Below, one piece after another: positions 25,434 through 39,300 of a DNA stretch of 64,000 nucleotides. Below the pieces are notes generated by a model, which worked only from the letters and a program-made list of their open reading frames with translations, had not been told where the DNA came from and searched no databases. The stretch spans positions 1-64,000 of the forward strand of contig JALHRB010000016.1 of assembly GCA_022841665.1 (NCBI GenBank). Direction: 5' to 3'. The stretch's first letter is position 1. Each line of letters opens with the position of its first letter. Origin of the DNA: Pseudolabrys sp. (lineage in GTDB: Bacteria; Pseudomonadota; Alphaproteobacteria; Rhizobiales; Xanthobacteraceae). Position numbers and translations under genes: made by a program.

Positions 25434-25448
25434 TCTCACATTGTGAGA
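25434..25448. promoter_or_regulatory. Perfect 15-bp palindrome upstream of tcuA (operator candidate)
   Basis: TCTCACA-T-TGTGAGA is a perfect seven-base inverted repeat around one base. Its inner edge lies 66 bases before the tcuA ATG at 25367, between tcuA and the lysine-rich protein gene. The minus strand has TATTAT at about 25395-25390, closer to tcuA, as a possible -10. No regulator gene is next to it, so the binding protein is unknown. Confidence 0.55.
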
Positions 25449-25485
25449 TGCCTTCTGTCAGTATGGATCGGATGCCCGCATGGCG

Positions 25486-25947
25486 CTAACGGCGGCGCGA
25501 CTTGGCCGGCGTCTTCTTCTTGGCGGCCTTGCGCCGTTTGACAGCGGCCTGCGCCTTCTTGATGTTTTCGGTCTGCGCGCGGCGCATGGCCGGCGTCGGC
25601 TTCTCGGACTCCGGAATGTCGCGCCGCGGCTTCGCCCTGAAACGGTCGCCGCTGAGATGCACGGGTGGCGAGCCGAGGGTGGTGAGCACTTTTTCCGCTT
25701 CGGCGCTATCGGCCACCAGCATTCCTTTGTCGAGATGGGCGTGGCTCTTCTCGATCAGCCACTTCTGCGTATCCCAGGACCCGCTGGCGCGCTGGCCGGC
25801 CAGCCGCTCGACGCCGCCCGGCTTGCCGATGTCCTGCAAGCGGAAGCTGACGAATTCGCGCGCGGGACGGACCTCGACGTGGAAGAAGCGGCCGCCGCTG
25901 CGGCTGCCAGGCTTGGCCCGCTTATGCGGCGTGGCGTTCGTCGGCAT
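25486..25947 (-). CDS. Hypothetical protein with a histone H1-like lysine/alanine-rich tail
   Basis: I do not recognise the 153-residue protein. Residues 1 to about 110 are mixed and globular-looking (GGRFFHVEVRPAREFVSFRL, WDTQKWLIEKSHAHLDKG). The last 35 or so residues are basic and repetitive, ending AAKKKTPAKSRRR, like the tails of bacterial histone H1-like or nucleoid-associated proteins. It lies 72 bases after otsA on the same strand and could be cotranscribed with the trehalose genes. A DNA- or RNA-binding role is suggested only by the tail. The ATG at 25947 is the only sensible start. Confidence 0.65.
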   Translation of the reverse strand: MPTNATPHKRAKPGSRSGGRFFHVEVRPAREFVSFRLQDIGKPGGVERLAGQRASGSWDTQKWLIEKSHAHLDKGMLVADSAEAEKVLTTLGSPPVHLSGDRFRAKPRRDIPESEKPTPAMRRAQTENIKKAQAAVKRRKAAKKKTPAKSRRR

Positions 25948-26019
25948 GGCAGTGCCCTCCGGTGAGTCCGCATGTATGGGAGCGGAACCGCCGGAAGGCT
26001 GCGTTGATTTTCGTCAATC

Positions 26020-27507
26020 TCAGAAGTTGGACCGCGGGACGCCGAAGATGGTAGCGGCGCTCGAAGGGCGTCCGGCGTTCGCCTGCAAAGCGGGGCGGGG
26101 CGCGAGGGTCCTGGCCGGATGGCGTACCGTGCCACGGCGGCCGCACTTCAACTCGTCCATGAACTCGGAGAACCAGACATGGATCGAACGGCGCAGCAGC
26201 CCGTCCATCATATGCTGCCAGCGCTCGCGCCGCTCGGCATTGGACATGGTGAGCGCCGTGGCGAGCGCGCCGGCAACGTCTTCGGTGTCGTTCGGGTCGA
26301 CCAGCAGCGCCGCGTCGAGCTCGTGCGCGGCGCCGGCAAAACGCGACAGCACCAGCACACCGGGATTGTTCGGATTCTGCGCGGCGACATATTCCTTGGC
26401 CACCAGGTTCATGCCGTCCTGCAAGGGTGTCACCAAGCCGACGGCCGCGGCGCGGTAGATGCCGGCGAGCGTCGACTGGCAGAAGCTCTTGGTGAGATAG
26501 CGGATAGGCGACCAGTCTACCTCGCCGTGGCGGCCGTTGATGTCGGCCACCGCCGCCGCGACGCCCTGTTGAAGGGCGCGATAGGTGTCGATGGTCGTGC
26601 GCGAAGGCACCGCGATCTGCAACATGCACAGCCGGCGCTTGAGATCGGGATTGCGGTCGAGCAGGAGGTCGAGCGCGCGCAGCCGCTGGGTGAGCCCCTT
26701 GGAGTAGTCGATGCGGTCGACGCCGACGATGAGGTTTTCGCCCGCCAGGCTGGCGCGCAGGCGCTTGACGTCCGAGTCGCCGGCCGCCTTCTGCGCGTGA
26801 TCGGCGAAGAGCTGCGCGTCGATGGAAATCGGATGAACGGCGAGCCGGCAGGTGCCGCGCCGCGTCTTGTACGTAAAGTTATGGCCGGCGAGGCGCAGCT
26901 CATGGCGCAGCAGGTCGGCGAAATTATCGCGCGCTTCCGGCGTCTGGAAGCCGATCAGGTCGTAGTCGAGTATGGCCTCGACCAGCTCGCGGCATTGCGG
27001 CAGCTGCATCATCACCGCGCGGCTCGCCCATGGCGTATGCAGAAAGAAGCCAATCTCGCGATTGATGCCGAGCCGGCGCAGTTCGCGGCCGAGCGTGAAA
27101 AAATGATAGTCGTGCACCCAGAAGCTCGATTCCGGGCCGGCGAAGGCCGCGAGCGTGCGCGCCATGAAGGCGTTCATGTCGCAGTAGGAGCGGAAATCCG
27201 CATCGGTGCCGCGCGTGAGGTCGGTACGCGAATGCAAGAGCGGCCAAAGCACCGAATTGGCGGTGCGCTCGTAGAAGCCCACGTAATGCTGCTCGGGGAG
27301 ATCGACGGTGGCAATACTGCCGCGGCCATGCGCCTCGATCTGGACGAGCGGGCTGGCGCCGGGCGCCATATTTCGCACGCGCCCGCTCGAGCCGAACCAC
27401 ACCACGCTCGACTTGCTGACGGCCGGCAACAACGCCGCCGCCAAGCCGCCGATCATGGCTCCGCCGGGCGCCGAGCGAGCCACCCGATTGGAAACGACGA
27501 TGTCCAC
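26020..27507 (-). CDS. otsA: Trehalose-6-phosphate synthase
   Basis: A 495-residue GT20 glycosyltransferase that joins UDP- or GDP-glucose to glucose-6-phosphate. It opens with VDIVVSNRVA and the GGLAAAL loop. It then has SSFWVHDYHFFTLGRELRR, the IVGVDRIDYSKGLTQRL phosphate-binding segment and TPLQDGMNLVAKEYVAAQ, all typical of OtsA. The frame is open further upstream, but a GTG at 27507 places the first residue directly before the first beta strand, as in family members. The gene is 115 bases after treY, possibly with its own promoter. No otsB phosphatase is in the window. Confidence 0.88.
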   Translation of the reverse strand: MDIVVSNRVARSAPGGAMIGGLAAALLPAVSKSSVVWFGSSGRVRNMAPGASPLVQIEAHGRGSIATVDLPEQHYVGFYERTANSVLWPLLHSRTDLTRGTDADFRSYCDMNAFMARTLAAFAGPESSFWVHDYHFFTLGRELRRLGINREIGFFLHTPWASRAVMMQLPQCRELVEAILDYDLIGFQTPEARDNFADLLRHELRLAGHNFTYKTRRGTCRLAVHPISIDAQLFADHAQKAAGDSDVKRLRASLAGENLIVGVDRIDYSKGLTQRLRALDLLLDRNPDLKRRLCMLQIAVPSRTTIDTYRALQQGVAAAVADINGRHGEVDWSPIRYLTKSFCQSTLAGIYRAAAVGLVTPLQDGMNLVAKEYVAAQNPNNPGVLVLSRFAGAAHELDAALLVDPNDTEDVAGALATALTMSNAERRERWQHMMDGLLRRSIHVWFSEFMDELKCGRRGTVRHPARTLAPRPALQANAGRPSSAATIFGVPRSNF

Positions 27508-27622
27508 CGCCAGAACCCCGTGACTATTCTTGAATGCCGCATTGAGGTGTCGCGGACTCAACAAAATTTCGTCGCGAAAGTTCCTTGATGAATGCGGGAT
27601 AAACGCTCAGAAAGCGCGCAAA

Positions 27623-30369
27623 TTAAATCTGTCGCAAAATCGAAATCGGAATGGCAGCGAAAAGATCGGAAAACTTCTGCGTGCCGCTGCGGACAGCCGC
27701 GTCGGCGGTCAGTGCGTCGGTAAAGTGGCCATGTGGCAGATCGAGAGATCCATCCCATCGTGACGGCCACGCGCGCCCGCCGTCGGTGAGCGCCGCGAAA
27801 TGGCGTCCGATGGCGGCGACGATGCGTTGTCCTTTCCAGTCGCGGGCAAAAGCGATGACATGTTCGGCCTGTTCGCCTTGCGGTTCTAGTGGAACAAAAG
27901 TTCCATAAATGAAAAGTTCCGCCTGCTCCCGGCGCATGCGGAGCAAGTTCCCCGTAAGGGCGGCTTTGATGTGCCCGTCGCTCCACGATCTGACGAACTC
28001 CGGCCAGGCGGAGAGCGGGCCTTCGACCGCGCGTTTGCGCGCGGAAAAGTCCACCAGCCGCCGGTTGTCCGGATCGACTAACGAAAAATCCCAGAACTCG
28101 GTCCCTTGGTAGAAATCGGGAGTTCCGGGCGACAGTATTTTCAGCGCGAGCTGCGACAGCCCGTTCAAGGCGCCGAGCAGCGCGGTGCGCGCGGCGAACC
28201 TTTCGAATGAGGCGAGGAATCCACCCGAGACCGCCGGGTCGAGCAGCCGGCCGACGAAGGCCTCAAGCGCGGCCTCGTAAGTTTCGTCCGGGTTGGTCCA
28301 GCTTGTCTCATCCTTACCCTCACGGGCGGCCTTCAGGACATAGGTCTTCATTCTGGTCGTGAAATCGGCGTCGCGGCGGTCCGGCCAGGCGCCGATCAGC
28401 GCCTGATAGAGCATGTATTCGTGCGCCTTGCTGGGGAAGCGCTTGCCGCCGCGGTGATGCGCCAGCGCGGCGTTGCGGCTATGCCAGTCCTTCACCGCGG
28501 TGTCCCAGTCGGCGCTCAGTTCGCTGAGCGCCAGGATGCGGGCGCGCGCGTCCTCGCCGCGCTTGGTGTCGTGGGTGGCCGTGGCGGTGAGGCTGGCGTC
28601 GCCGCTCTCGATGCGCCGTGCCTGCCGCTCGACGAACTGGGCCGGCGTCAACGCCGAGGCGGCCGGGTCGCCGCCGACCTCGTTGAAGGCGAGCAGCCGG
28701 TGGTGACGGTAGAAGGCGGTGTCCTCCAGCGACTTGGCCATCAGCGGGCCGGTGAACTGCTGGAGCTTGAGCGCGAAGTTGCGCACGCGCGGCGCGCTGT
28801 AGCCCTGGTTTTTGGCGAGATCGAGCGTGAGCGCATCGCGCAGGAAATCGAAAACCTCCGGGTCCGGACCGCGCCAGCGCGCGCGGGCGCGGGAAACGGC
28901 GTCCTCGATGGTGCGCCGGTCGGCATCGGAGATGCCGGCCGCGGTGACGTAGGTGCGGTAGACCGGAAATTCGCGCACATAGAGTTGCAGGGCGGCCCGC
29001 AGACGGTCGATGGTGTAGTCGCGCGTGCTGAAGTGGCCGGCGGCGATGCGCGCCAGCGCGCGCGACAGCACGGTGAACTCGCTCGCCAGCATGGTCTCGA
29101 TCACGCGCAGCTTGGCGTCGTCGAGCATGTCCGCGAACGGCGTGTGCTCGTTCGTGAAGTTGCGCCAGGTCTGTTCCAGCGGCGCGAGGCCTTTGCCGTC
29201 GGCCAGCACGCGCGTGATGACGTTGAGCCATTCATAGCCGGTGGTGCCGGCGACGCCGGGAAAGCGCGGCATCGGCTCGCCGTCGGCAAGGATTTTCTCG
29301 ACCAGAATGTGGAAAGGACCGGACAGGCCAGCCTCGCGCCGGAGCTTGCGGACGAGCCGATCGAGGCGGCGCGTGTACTGCGCCGGGTCGCGCAGGCCGT
29401 CGATGTGGTCGAGCCGCAGGCCTTGCAGGCGGTCTTCGGCGATCAGGCGCGAGACCAGCGGATGAACGGCGCGGAAGGTCTTGGGGTCCTCCACGCGCAG
29501 GCCGGCGAGATCGTTGATGTCGAAGAAGCGCCGGTAATTCACCGCCGAGAAGGCGACGCGCCAATAGGCGAGGCGGTAGTGCTGGCGCTCGAGCAGGCGG
29601 TGCAGCGCGGCGCCGCCGGTCTCGCTGTCGCCCCGATAGGCATGTAGCCCGCGCGCAATGATGTCGCCGGCGTCGGCGATCGCCTTCAGCCGTTGCTTGA
29701 GCGCGGGCGCGTCGCGGTAGCTCGGCGCACCCGGATCGCGATACTGGTCGGACAGTTCCAGAAGCGCGTACCCGGCCGATGTGTCGGCGGCGCCCGACGC
29801 GCCCACGATGGTGCGCAGCATCTCGCCGTAGCGCTGCGGGTTGATCGGCAGCTTGTGCTCGAAATACCAGACGGCGAAGTTGCCGGTGTCCGCGTCGTAA
29901 CGCAGCTCGATTTCGCCCGCCTGCAAGGCGTCGCCATAGGGCCGGCCGAGCACAGGAATGAGCACGCCGGGATGCCGCCGGTGCGGCAGCCCCTCCCAAT
30001 CGATGTCGAAGGCGATGGCGTAAGGCGACTTCTGCCCCCATTCGAGCACGTCGAGCCACCAGGCATTGTCGGCGCGGCCGACGCCCATGTGGTTGGGCAC
30101 GAAATCGAGGATGAGGCCGAGGCCGTTTTCCTTCAGCGCGCCGCTCAAGCGCGCGAAGCCTTCCTCGCCGCCGAGCTCGGGATTGAGCCGGTCGTGATCG
30201 ACGATGTCGTAGCCATGCGTGCTGCCAGGCCGCGCCTTCAGGAACGGCGAGGCGTAGAGATGCGAGATGCCGAGGCGCTTGAGATAGGGAACGATGGCGG
30301 CGGCGGAGTCGAAGCGGAAGTCCTTGGTCAACTGCACGCGGTAGGTGGCGACGGGGATGGCCGAAGGCA

Positions 30370-30370
<1 letters not shown>
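27623..30370 (-). CDS. treY: Malto-oligosyltrehalose synthase
   Basis: A 915-residue GH13 enzyme that converts the reducing end of an alpha-1,4-glucan into a trehalosyl end by intramolecular transglucosylation. It begins PVATYRVQLTKDFRFDSAA, the standard TreY opening. It has LILDFVPNHMGVG, the nucleophile region LRLDHIDGLRDP, the acid/base segment ILVEKILADGE and ATATHDTKRGEDARAR. The ATG at 30370 overlaps the treZ stop by one base (TGATG). It works as a pair with TreZ, which then releases free trehalose. It is the last gene of the overlapping part of the operon. Confidence 0.92.
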
Positions 30371-32117
<1,747 letters not shown>

Positions 32118-32121
<4 letters not shown>

Positions 32122-34235
32122 GGCTTGCCCGCGAAGGCGAGCACGCAGCGCTGCTGCGCACTCCATTTCTCGTCGCGACCGCCGCCGGCCGGCGCGCTGT
32201 CCTCGCCCGAGGAGTCGAGCACGCGTTCCCAGCGGCCCACATTCGGCCACTCCGGAAAGACCAGTTCGACCGCATGGTCGGCGCCGTTGATGACGATGAA
32301 CAGCGGCTCGCCGCCCTCACGTGCGGCGGCCAGCACGTAAGAAAGAAAGCGGCCGTCCGGAAAGCTCCAGTCGCCTTCTTCCATCTCGGCGCCCGACGGC
32401 GTGAGCCACTTGATGTCGTAGCTGCCGTCGGCGCGCCTGCCTTCCACCCAGCGGTGCGGGGTCAGTTGCGGGAAACGGCGGCGCAAGTTCACCAGCGCGC
32501 CGACATAGTCGGTGAAGTCGTCCTCGCTGCCGAGCTTCGACCAGTCCACCCAGCCGACCTCGTTGTCCTGGCAGTAGGCGTTGTTATTGCCGCCCTGGCC
32601 GTTGGCGACTTCGTCGCCGGCGAGCATCAGCGGCACACCCTGCGCCAGGAACAGGCAAGCGAGCTGGTTGCGCCGCAGGCGCCGGCGCAGCGCGATGATG
32701 TTCGGATCGTCGGTCGTGCCCTCGACGCCGCAATTGGTGCCGTTGTTGTCGTCGGAGCCGTCGCGATTGTCCTCGCCGTTGGCCTCGTTGTGCTTGCTGT
32801 CGTAGCTATAGAGGTCGGCGAGCGTGAAGCCGTCGTGCACGGTGACGTGGTTGACGCTGGCGCGGGGCCCGCGGCCGTCGTGCTGGAACTGCGCGGCCGA
32901 GGCGGTCATGGCATGGGCCATGTCGCCGATCAGGCTGCCTTCGCCGCGCCAGAAGCGGCGCGCGGTCTTGCGGTAGACGTCGTTCCATTCCGACCAGCCG
33001 GCCGGAAAGCCGCCGACCTGATAGCCGCCGAGCCCGATGTCCCAGGGCTCGGCGATCAGCTTGACCTCGGCCAGTACCGGGTCCTGCATGACGGCCGCGA
33101 AGAACGGCGCGTTGCGGTTGAACTCTGGCTCGCGCCCGAGCGTCGAGGCGAGGTCGAAACGGAAACCGTCGACGTGGAAGGCCTCCACCCACAGCCGCAG
33201 CGAATCCATGACCATCTGCAGCACGCGCGGATGCGCGAGCTTGAGCGAATTGCCGGTGCCGGTGAAGTCGTCGTAGTAGCGCGGCTGGTCCGGCACCAGC
33301 CAATAGTAGGAGGCGTTGTCGATGCCGCGGTAGCAGAGCGTGGGCCCGAGATGGTTGCCCTCGCAGGTGTGGTTGTAAACCACGTCGAGGATGACCTCGA
33401 TGCCGGCGTCGTGCAGCGCGGCCACCGTCGCGCGGAAGTCGTTGATGACGTGGTGGTTGGAATAGCGCTGCTCGGGCGCGAAGTAGCTCAGCGTGTTGTA
33501 GCCCCAGTAATTGCGCAGGCCGCGGTCGAGCAAATAGCGGTCGTCGAGAAAGGCGTGGATCGGCAACAGTTCGACGGTGGTGACGCCGAGCCGGCGCAGA
33601 TGCGCGATCATGCCGGGCTCGGACAGGCCGCGGTAGGTGCCGCGCGTTCCCGGCGGGATGTCGTTGCGCGTCTGGGTCAGCCCTTTGACGTGCGCCTCGT
33701 AGATGATGGTGTCTTCCCATGGCACGCTGGGCCGGCGCGCATGCGCCCAGCTATGCGCGGGATCGACGACCACGGACTTATACATGAAACGCGCGTTATC
33801 GCGCCGGTCGCAGGACAGGTCCTCCTGCTTATGGCCCGTGCGGTAGCCGAAATGCGCGTCGTTCCAGGAAAACTGGCCGCCGAGCCTTTTGCTGTAGGGG
33901 TCGATCAGCAGCTTGTGCGCATTGAAGCGGTGGCCGGCCTCCGGCGCGTAAGGGCCGTGCACGCGGTAGCCGTAAAGCTGGCCGGGACCGACATGCGATA
34001 GATAGCCGTGCCAGATGTCGTCGCTGCGCTCGGGGAGGGTGACGCGCTCGGTTTCCCGGCGGCCTGCGCGGTCGAACAGGCACAACTCGACCTTTGTGGC
34101 ATTGGCGGAGAACAGGGCGAAGTTGGTGCCGCGCCCATCCCAGGTCGCACCCAGCGGGTGTGGCGCCCCTGCCGAGATGTGACTGTTACTCGGGCGCAGG
34201 AACGAAAAAGACGGCAGCAAGGGGTGGGACAACAA
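32118..34235 (-). CDS. glgX: Glycogen debranching enzyme (isoamylase type)
   Basis: This GH13 enzyme of up to 705 residues removes short branches from glycogen. It has [20 protein letters not shown] at the N-terminus, then [30 protein letters not shown] with the nucleophile, [17 protein letters not shown] with the acid/base, and [14 protein letters not shown]. The start is uncertain. The family N-terminus would fall near 34180, just after the glgB stop, but no ATG or GTG is there; the nearest in-frame starts are TTG codons at 34235 and 34232, inside glgB. Its stop overlaps treZ. Debranched chains would feed GlgP or TreY-TreZ. Confidence 0.9.
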
Positions 34236-36345
34236 TGCGAAGCTCCGGACTGTCAGGTGTCACAACTGCGGAAACCATTCCCCCGTTCCCCAAATTGCTG
34301 CCGCCGTAGATTTCCGCATCGCTGTTGAGCGCTTCGCGCCATTGGCCGGCAAAAGGCACGCGCACGCGGTAATCGCGCAGCACCTGTGGCGTGAAATTTA
34401 CCACCATCACGCAGCGCTCAGTCTCGCCGCGGCCCTTGCGCAGCCAGGCATAGGTGCTGTTGCCGGCGTCGTGCGTGATCAGCCATTCGAAGCCGGCCGG
34501 GTCGCAGTCGAGCGCATGCAGCGCCGGGGTGTCGCGGTAGAGCCGGTTGAGGTCGCGCACCAGCCGCTGCACGCCGGCGTGCTCCGGCCGATCGAGCAAA
34601 TGCCAGGGCAGGCCGACGTCGTGGTTCCACTCGGTGTCCTGGCCGAACTCGCAGCCCATGAACATCAGCTTCTTGCCGGGATGGCCCATCATGAAGGCGT
34701 AGTAGGCGCGCAGGTTGGCAAAGCGCTGCCACCGGTCGCCCGGCATGCGGCCGAGAATGGAGCGCTTCCCGTGCACGACCTCGTCATGCGACAGCGGCAG
34801 GATGAAGTTTTCCGAGAAGGCGTAATGCAGCCCGAACAGGATATTGCCGTGGTGGTGGCGGCGGTGGATCGGGTCTTTCGACACGTAGTCGAGGGTGTCG
34901 TTCATCCAGCCCATGTTCCACTTGTAGCCGAAGCCGAGGCCGCCCCAGTCCACCGGGCGCGACACCTGCGGCCAGGCGGTCGACTCCTCGGCCGCCGTGG
35001 TCGCATGCGGGAAGCGGGCGAACAGCTCGGTATTGGCACGGCGCATGAAGGAGATGGCGTCGAGGTTCTCGCGCCCGCCATGCTTGTTCGGCACCCAGCC
35101 GCCGACCGGGCGGCTGTAGTCGAGATAGAGCATGGAAGCGACCGCATCGACGCGCAGGCCGTCGACGCCGTAACGGTCGAGCCAGAACAGCGCATTGGCG
35201 ATGAGGAAGTTGGTCACCTCGGGGCGTCCGTAATTGTAGATTAGCGTGCCCCAGTCGAGATGGCGGCCCTGGCGCGGGTCGGCGTGCTCGTAGAGGCCTG
35301 TGCCGTCGAACTGGGCGAGCCCGTGCGGATCGTCGGGGAAATGGCCGGGCACCCAGTCGAGCAGCACGCCGATGCCGGCTTCATGCAGGGCGTCGATCAG
35401 GTGAACGAAATCGGCCGGCGAGCCGAAGCGGCTGGTCGGCGCGAACAGGCCGGTCGGCTGGTAGCCCCAGGAGCCGTCGAAGGGATGCTCGGCGACCGGC
35501 AGCAGCTCGACATGGGTGAAGTTCATGTCCTTGGCGTAAGCGGGAAGCTGCTCGGCCAGCTCGCGATAGGTGAGCCAGAACTCGCCGTGCTCGCCCTTGC
35601 GCCGCCAGGAGCCGAGATGCACCTCGTAGATCGACATCGGCGCGTCGTGCGCATTGACGGTGTCGCGCGCGGGCCGCGGCTTCGGCAGCGCCGCCATGTC
35701 GACCACCATCGAAGCGGTGAGGGGGCGCATCTCGGCGCCGAAGCCGACCGGGTCGGACTTCAGCGGCAGCAGCCGGCCGTCGCGGCTGACGATCTCGTAT
35801 TTGTACTTGTCGCCGGCGCGCGCGCCCGGCACGAAGAATTCCCAGTAGCCGTTGCCGCGCACGCGCATGGCGTGGCGGCGGCCGTCCCAGGAATTGAAAT
35901 CGCCGACCACGCTCACGCGCCGCGCATTGGGCGCCCAGACCACGAAGGCGACGCCGTCGACGCCGTCGAGCGTCATCGGGTGGGCGCCGAGCTTGTCGTA
36001 GAGGTTGAGGTGATTGCCTTCGCCGAGGAGATAGAGGTCGAAATCGGACAGCACCGGCGGAAAGCGGTAGGCGTCTTCCATCTCGACCTCGTTTCCGCCA
36101 AAGCGTGCGCGCAGCCGGTAGCGCCGGCCGGGATCGTCAATCGGCCCTTCGAACAGGCCGGCCGGATCGATGCGGTCCAGCGCCCGCTCGCCGCCGTCGG
36201 CGACGATGCTCACGCTCTCGGCCTCCGGAAGATAGACGCGCACCACGCTGCGGCCGCCGCTCTTGTGCGGGCCGAGATAGTAGAAAGGGTCGGCGTGGCG
36301 GCCTTCGATGATCTCGCGGGCGATGGGCTCGAGTTTGGCGCTCAT
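34186..36345 (-). CDS. glgB: 1,4-alpha-glucan branching enzyme
   Basis: A 719-residue GH13 branching enzyme. It has an N-terminal beta-sandwich extension (residues 1 to about 110), a CBM48 domain ([20 protein letters not shown]) and a catalytic barrel. The barrel shows [20 protein letters not shown] (nucleophile), [14 protein letters not shown] (acid/base) and [12 protein letters not shown]. It introduces alpha-1,6 branches into chains made by GlgE. The ATG at 36345 overlaps the treS-mak stop as ATGA, and residues begin [15 protein letters not shown] as expected. An upstream in-frame extension is a shadow of the preceding gene. Confidence 0.93.
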   Translation of the reverse strand: MSAKLEPIAREIIEGRHADPFYYLGPHKSGGRSVVRVYLPEAESVSIVADGGERALDRIDPAGLFEGPIDDPGRRYRLRARFGGNEVEMEDAYRFPPVLSDFDLYLLGEGNHLNLYDKLGAHPMTLDGVDGVAFVVWAPNARRVSVVGDFNSWDGRRHAMRVRGNGYWEFFVPGARAGDKYKYEIVSRDGRLLPLKSDPVGFGAEMRPLTASMVVDMAALPKPRPARDTVNAHDAPMSIYEVHLGSWRRKGEHGEFWLTYRELAEQLPAYAKDMNFTHVELLPVAEHPFDGSWGYQPTGLFAPTSRFGSPADFVHLIDALHEAGIGVLLDWVPGHFPDDPHGLAQFDGTGLYEHADPRQGRHLDWGTLIYNYGRPEVTNFLIANALFWLDRYGVDGLRVDAVASMLYLDYSRPVGGWVPNKHGGRENLDAISFMRRANTELFARFPHATTAAEESTAWPQVSRPVDWGGLGFGYKWNMGWMNDTLDYVSKDPIHRRHHHGNILFGLHYAFSENFILPLSHDEVVHGKRSILGRMPGDRWQRFANLRAYYAFMMGHPGKKLMFMGCEFGQDTEWNHDVGLPWHLLDRPEHAGVQRLVRDLNRLYRDTPALHALDCDPAGFEWLITHDAGNSTYAWLRKGRGETERCVMVVNFTPQVLRDYRVRVPFAGQWREALNSDAEIYGGSNLGNGGMVSAVVTPDSPELRIVVPPLAAVFFVPAPE

Positions 36346-39300
36346 GGCTCGATGACCCCGCGTTGTTCCAGAATGCGCAACGTCGCCTCGAGCGGGATAT
36401 GCGCCCAGGCCGGCCGGTTGTTCAGCTCGTAGTCGATCTCGTACAGCGCCTTCTCGAGCAGGAAGATGTCGAGCAAGTCGAGCGCCTGGTTGTCCTGCGC
36501 CGGCCACAGCTTCGCGCCGGCGATGGTTTCGCGGTAGCTCTCCCAATAGGCGGCGGTCAGCCGTTCGCCCCAGATGCGGATATGCCGCGTGAGCGCGGCG
36601 CGCTCCTCCGGCGTGAGGCCCGGCTCGCGGTCGATGGCGGCGCTGACGGCGTAGTCGATGGAGCGCACGAAGCCGGCGACGTCGCGCGCCGGCGGCGCCT
36701 TGCGGCGCCGCTCGTCGAGCCGGCGCTGCGGCTCGCCCTCGAAGTCCAGGATAAAGGCGTCCTCCTTGGCGATCAGCACCTGGCCGAGGTGGAAATCGCC
36801 GTGATGGCGGATCTTGATGCCGTCAAAGGTGGCGCCGCGCTTGGCCTCGACATGCGCCAGCACCGCGGCGCGATAGTCGAGCAGCTTGCGCGCCAGCTCG
36901 GCCGTGCCTTCCGGCAGCCCGCGCGTGCGCTCAATCAAAGCGAACAAAGCCTCCGCGCGCGTTTTCATCGCATCGATCCAGAGCGTCACGTCCTCGGGCG
37001 CGATCGGCTCGGGCACGAAAGCCGGATCGTCGGTGGCGGTACCGAGAGCGATATGCATTTCGCCCGTGCGCTTGCCGATCTGCCGCATGCGATGCAGCAG
37101 GAAGGTGGTGTCGGCGCTTTCCGCCACCGCCTCGGTCGGCAGCATGCGCTGCTCGTCGACCAGTCGGTCGAGGGAGGCGCTGGTCACGGTCCAGGCGTCG
37201 CCCTGGTTCTCGACGAAGGCATGCACGACCGCGAGCGCGCTGCGCTCTTCGCCGTCCACCAGTTCGACGGTGCCGAGCAGGGTCGGCACGTTCTGGAAGC
37301 GGGCGACGTCGGCGAGGAAGCGCCCGATCTCGACCTCCGGATGGATGCCGGGCGTGATGCGGCGCAGGATCTTGATGACGTATTTGTTGTCCACCGTCAC
37401 GGTCGTATTCGATTGTTCGCGCTCGCCGCCTTGCACCTGCTTGATTTCGGGCGGCGGGCCGGCGGCGAAAGCCGCGGTCGGCCGGAATTCGACGCGGTGG
37501 CGGTCGTATCCGGCGTCCTCGCCGCGGTGGATCTTGGTGAGCACTGCCTCGGCAAATTCCGGCTCGGCGCAGGCGTCCAGCAGCGTGCCTTCACGCGGCC
37601 CGCGCCGCACCGCGGCGAGCACGCTCGTCGGGCCGCGGTCGATGGCCGTGTAGCGCGTCCAGCGGATGGTCAGCGGCAGGAAATAGCGGCTGGCGCCGTG
37701 CGGGTTCTGAACGTCCACGATTATGAAGGCAAAACGGTCGTCGCCATGCTCGATCGGGACCGCGGCCGATACCTTGGTCGTCAGCCCCCGCACGCCTTTG
37801 TCGGCGAACCAGCGGCGGTCCGGCATGAAGCTCGGCAGCACGTCGAGCTCGAACGTTCGGCGCGTCCAGCCCGACACCGAGCTTTCCCAGTTCGGCCCGA
37901 GCACCAGCGTGGTGACGTCGCGCGGCAGAATCTTCTCCGGCTCGGTCGCCTCGTCGGGGCAGAGCAGGAACCAGAAGAAACCGTAAGGCGGCAGCGTGAT
38001 CAGATAGGGAAGGTCACCGATGCGCGGAAAGCGGGTGCGGCCGAGCATTTCCTGCGGGGTGCGTCCCTTCCAGGCGCTCATGTCGAGCTCGACCGCCTGC
38101 GCCGAGCGCGAGAGATTGGCGACGCAGAGGATCGCCTCGTCGCCGAGCTGGCGAACGTAGGCCAGCACCGCGCGGTTGCTCGGGCGGATGAAGGTGAGCG
38201 TGCCGCGGCCGAACACCTTGGTCGATTTGCGCACGGTGATGAGCCGCTTGGTCCAGCTCAGCAGGGAGGACAGCGAACGCGCCTGCGCCTCCACGTTGAC
38301 CGAGGTGAAGCCGTAGACCGGGTCCATGATGCAGGGCAGATAGAGCTGCGCCGGATCGCAGCGCGAGAAGCCGCCGTTGCGGTCGGGCGTCCATTGCATC
38401 GGCGTGCGTACGCCGTTTCGGTCGCCGAGATAGATGTTGTCGCCCATGCCGATTTCGTCGCCGTAATAGATGATCGGCGTGCCCGGCATCGACATCAGGA
38501 TCGAGTTCATCAGCTCGATCTTGCGGCGGTCGTTGTCCATCAGCGGGGCGAGCCGCCGGCGGATGCCGAGATTGATGCGCGCGCGCGGATCGGCGGCGTA
38601 GGTCGACCACAGATAGTCGCGCTCGCTGTCGGTCACCATTTCAAGCGTCAGCTCGTCGTGGTTGCGCAGGAACATCGCCCACTGGCAGTTGGCCGGGATT
38701 TCCGGCGTCTGCCGCATGATGTCGGTGATCGGTAGCCGGTCTTCCTGCGCGATCGCCATGTAGATGCGCGGCATCAGCGGGAAGTGATAAGCCATGTGGC
38801 ATTCGTCACCCGTGCCGAAATAGTGCTGCACGTCCTCCGGCCACTGATTGGCCTCGGCGAGCAGCACCTTGTTCGGCGCGTATTCGTCGAGCGCGGCGCG
38901 CAACTGTTTCAGGATCGCGTGCGTCTCCGGCAGGTTCTCGTTATTGGTGCCCTCGCGCTCGCAGAGATAGGGGACGGCGTCGAGCCGGAACCCGCTGACG
39001 CCGGCGTCGAGCCAGCGCTTCATCACCTGCAGCACGGCCCGCACCACGCGCGGGTTGTCGTAATTGAGGTCGGGCTGGTGATGGAAGAAGCGGTGCCAGT
39101 AATAGGCGCCGGCTTCCGCGTCCCAGGTCCAGTTCGACTTTTCGGTGTCGGTGAAGATGATGCGCGTGCCCTGGTATTTCCGGTCGGTGTCGCTCCACAC
39201 GTACCAGTCGCGCGCGCTGGAGCCGGCCGGGCTGCGTTTGGCGCGCTTGAACCAGTCGTGCTGGTCCGAGGTGTGGTTGATGACCAGCTCGGTGATGACG

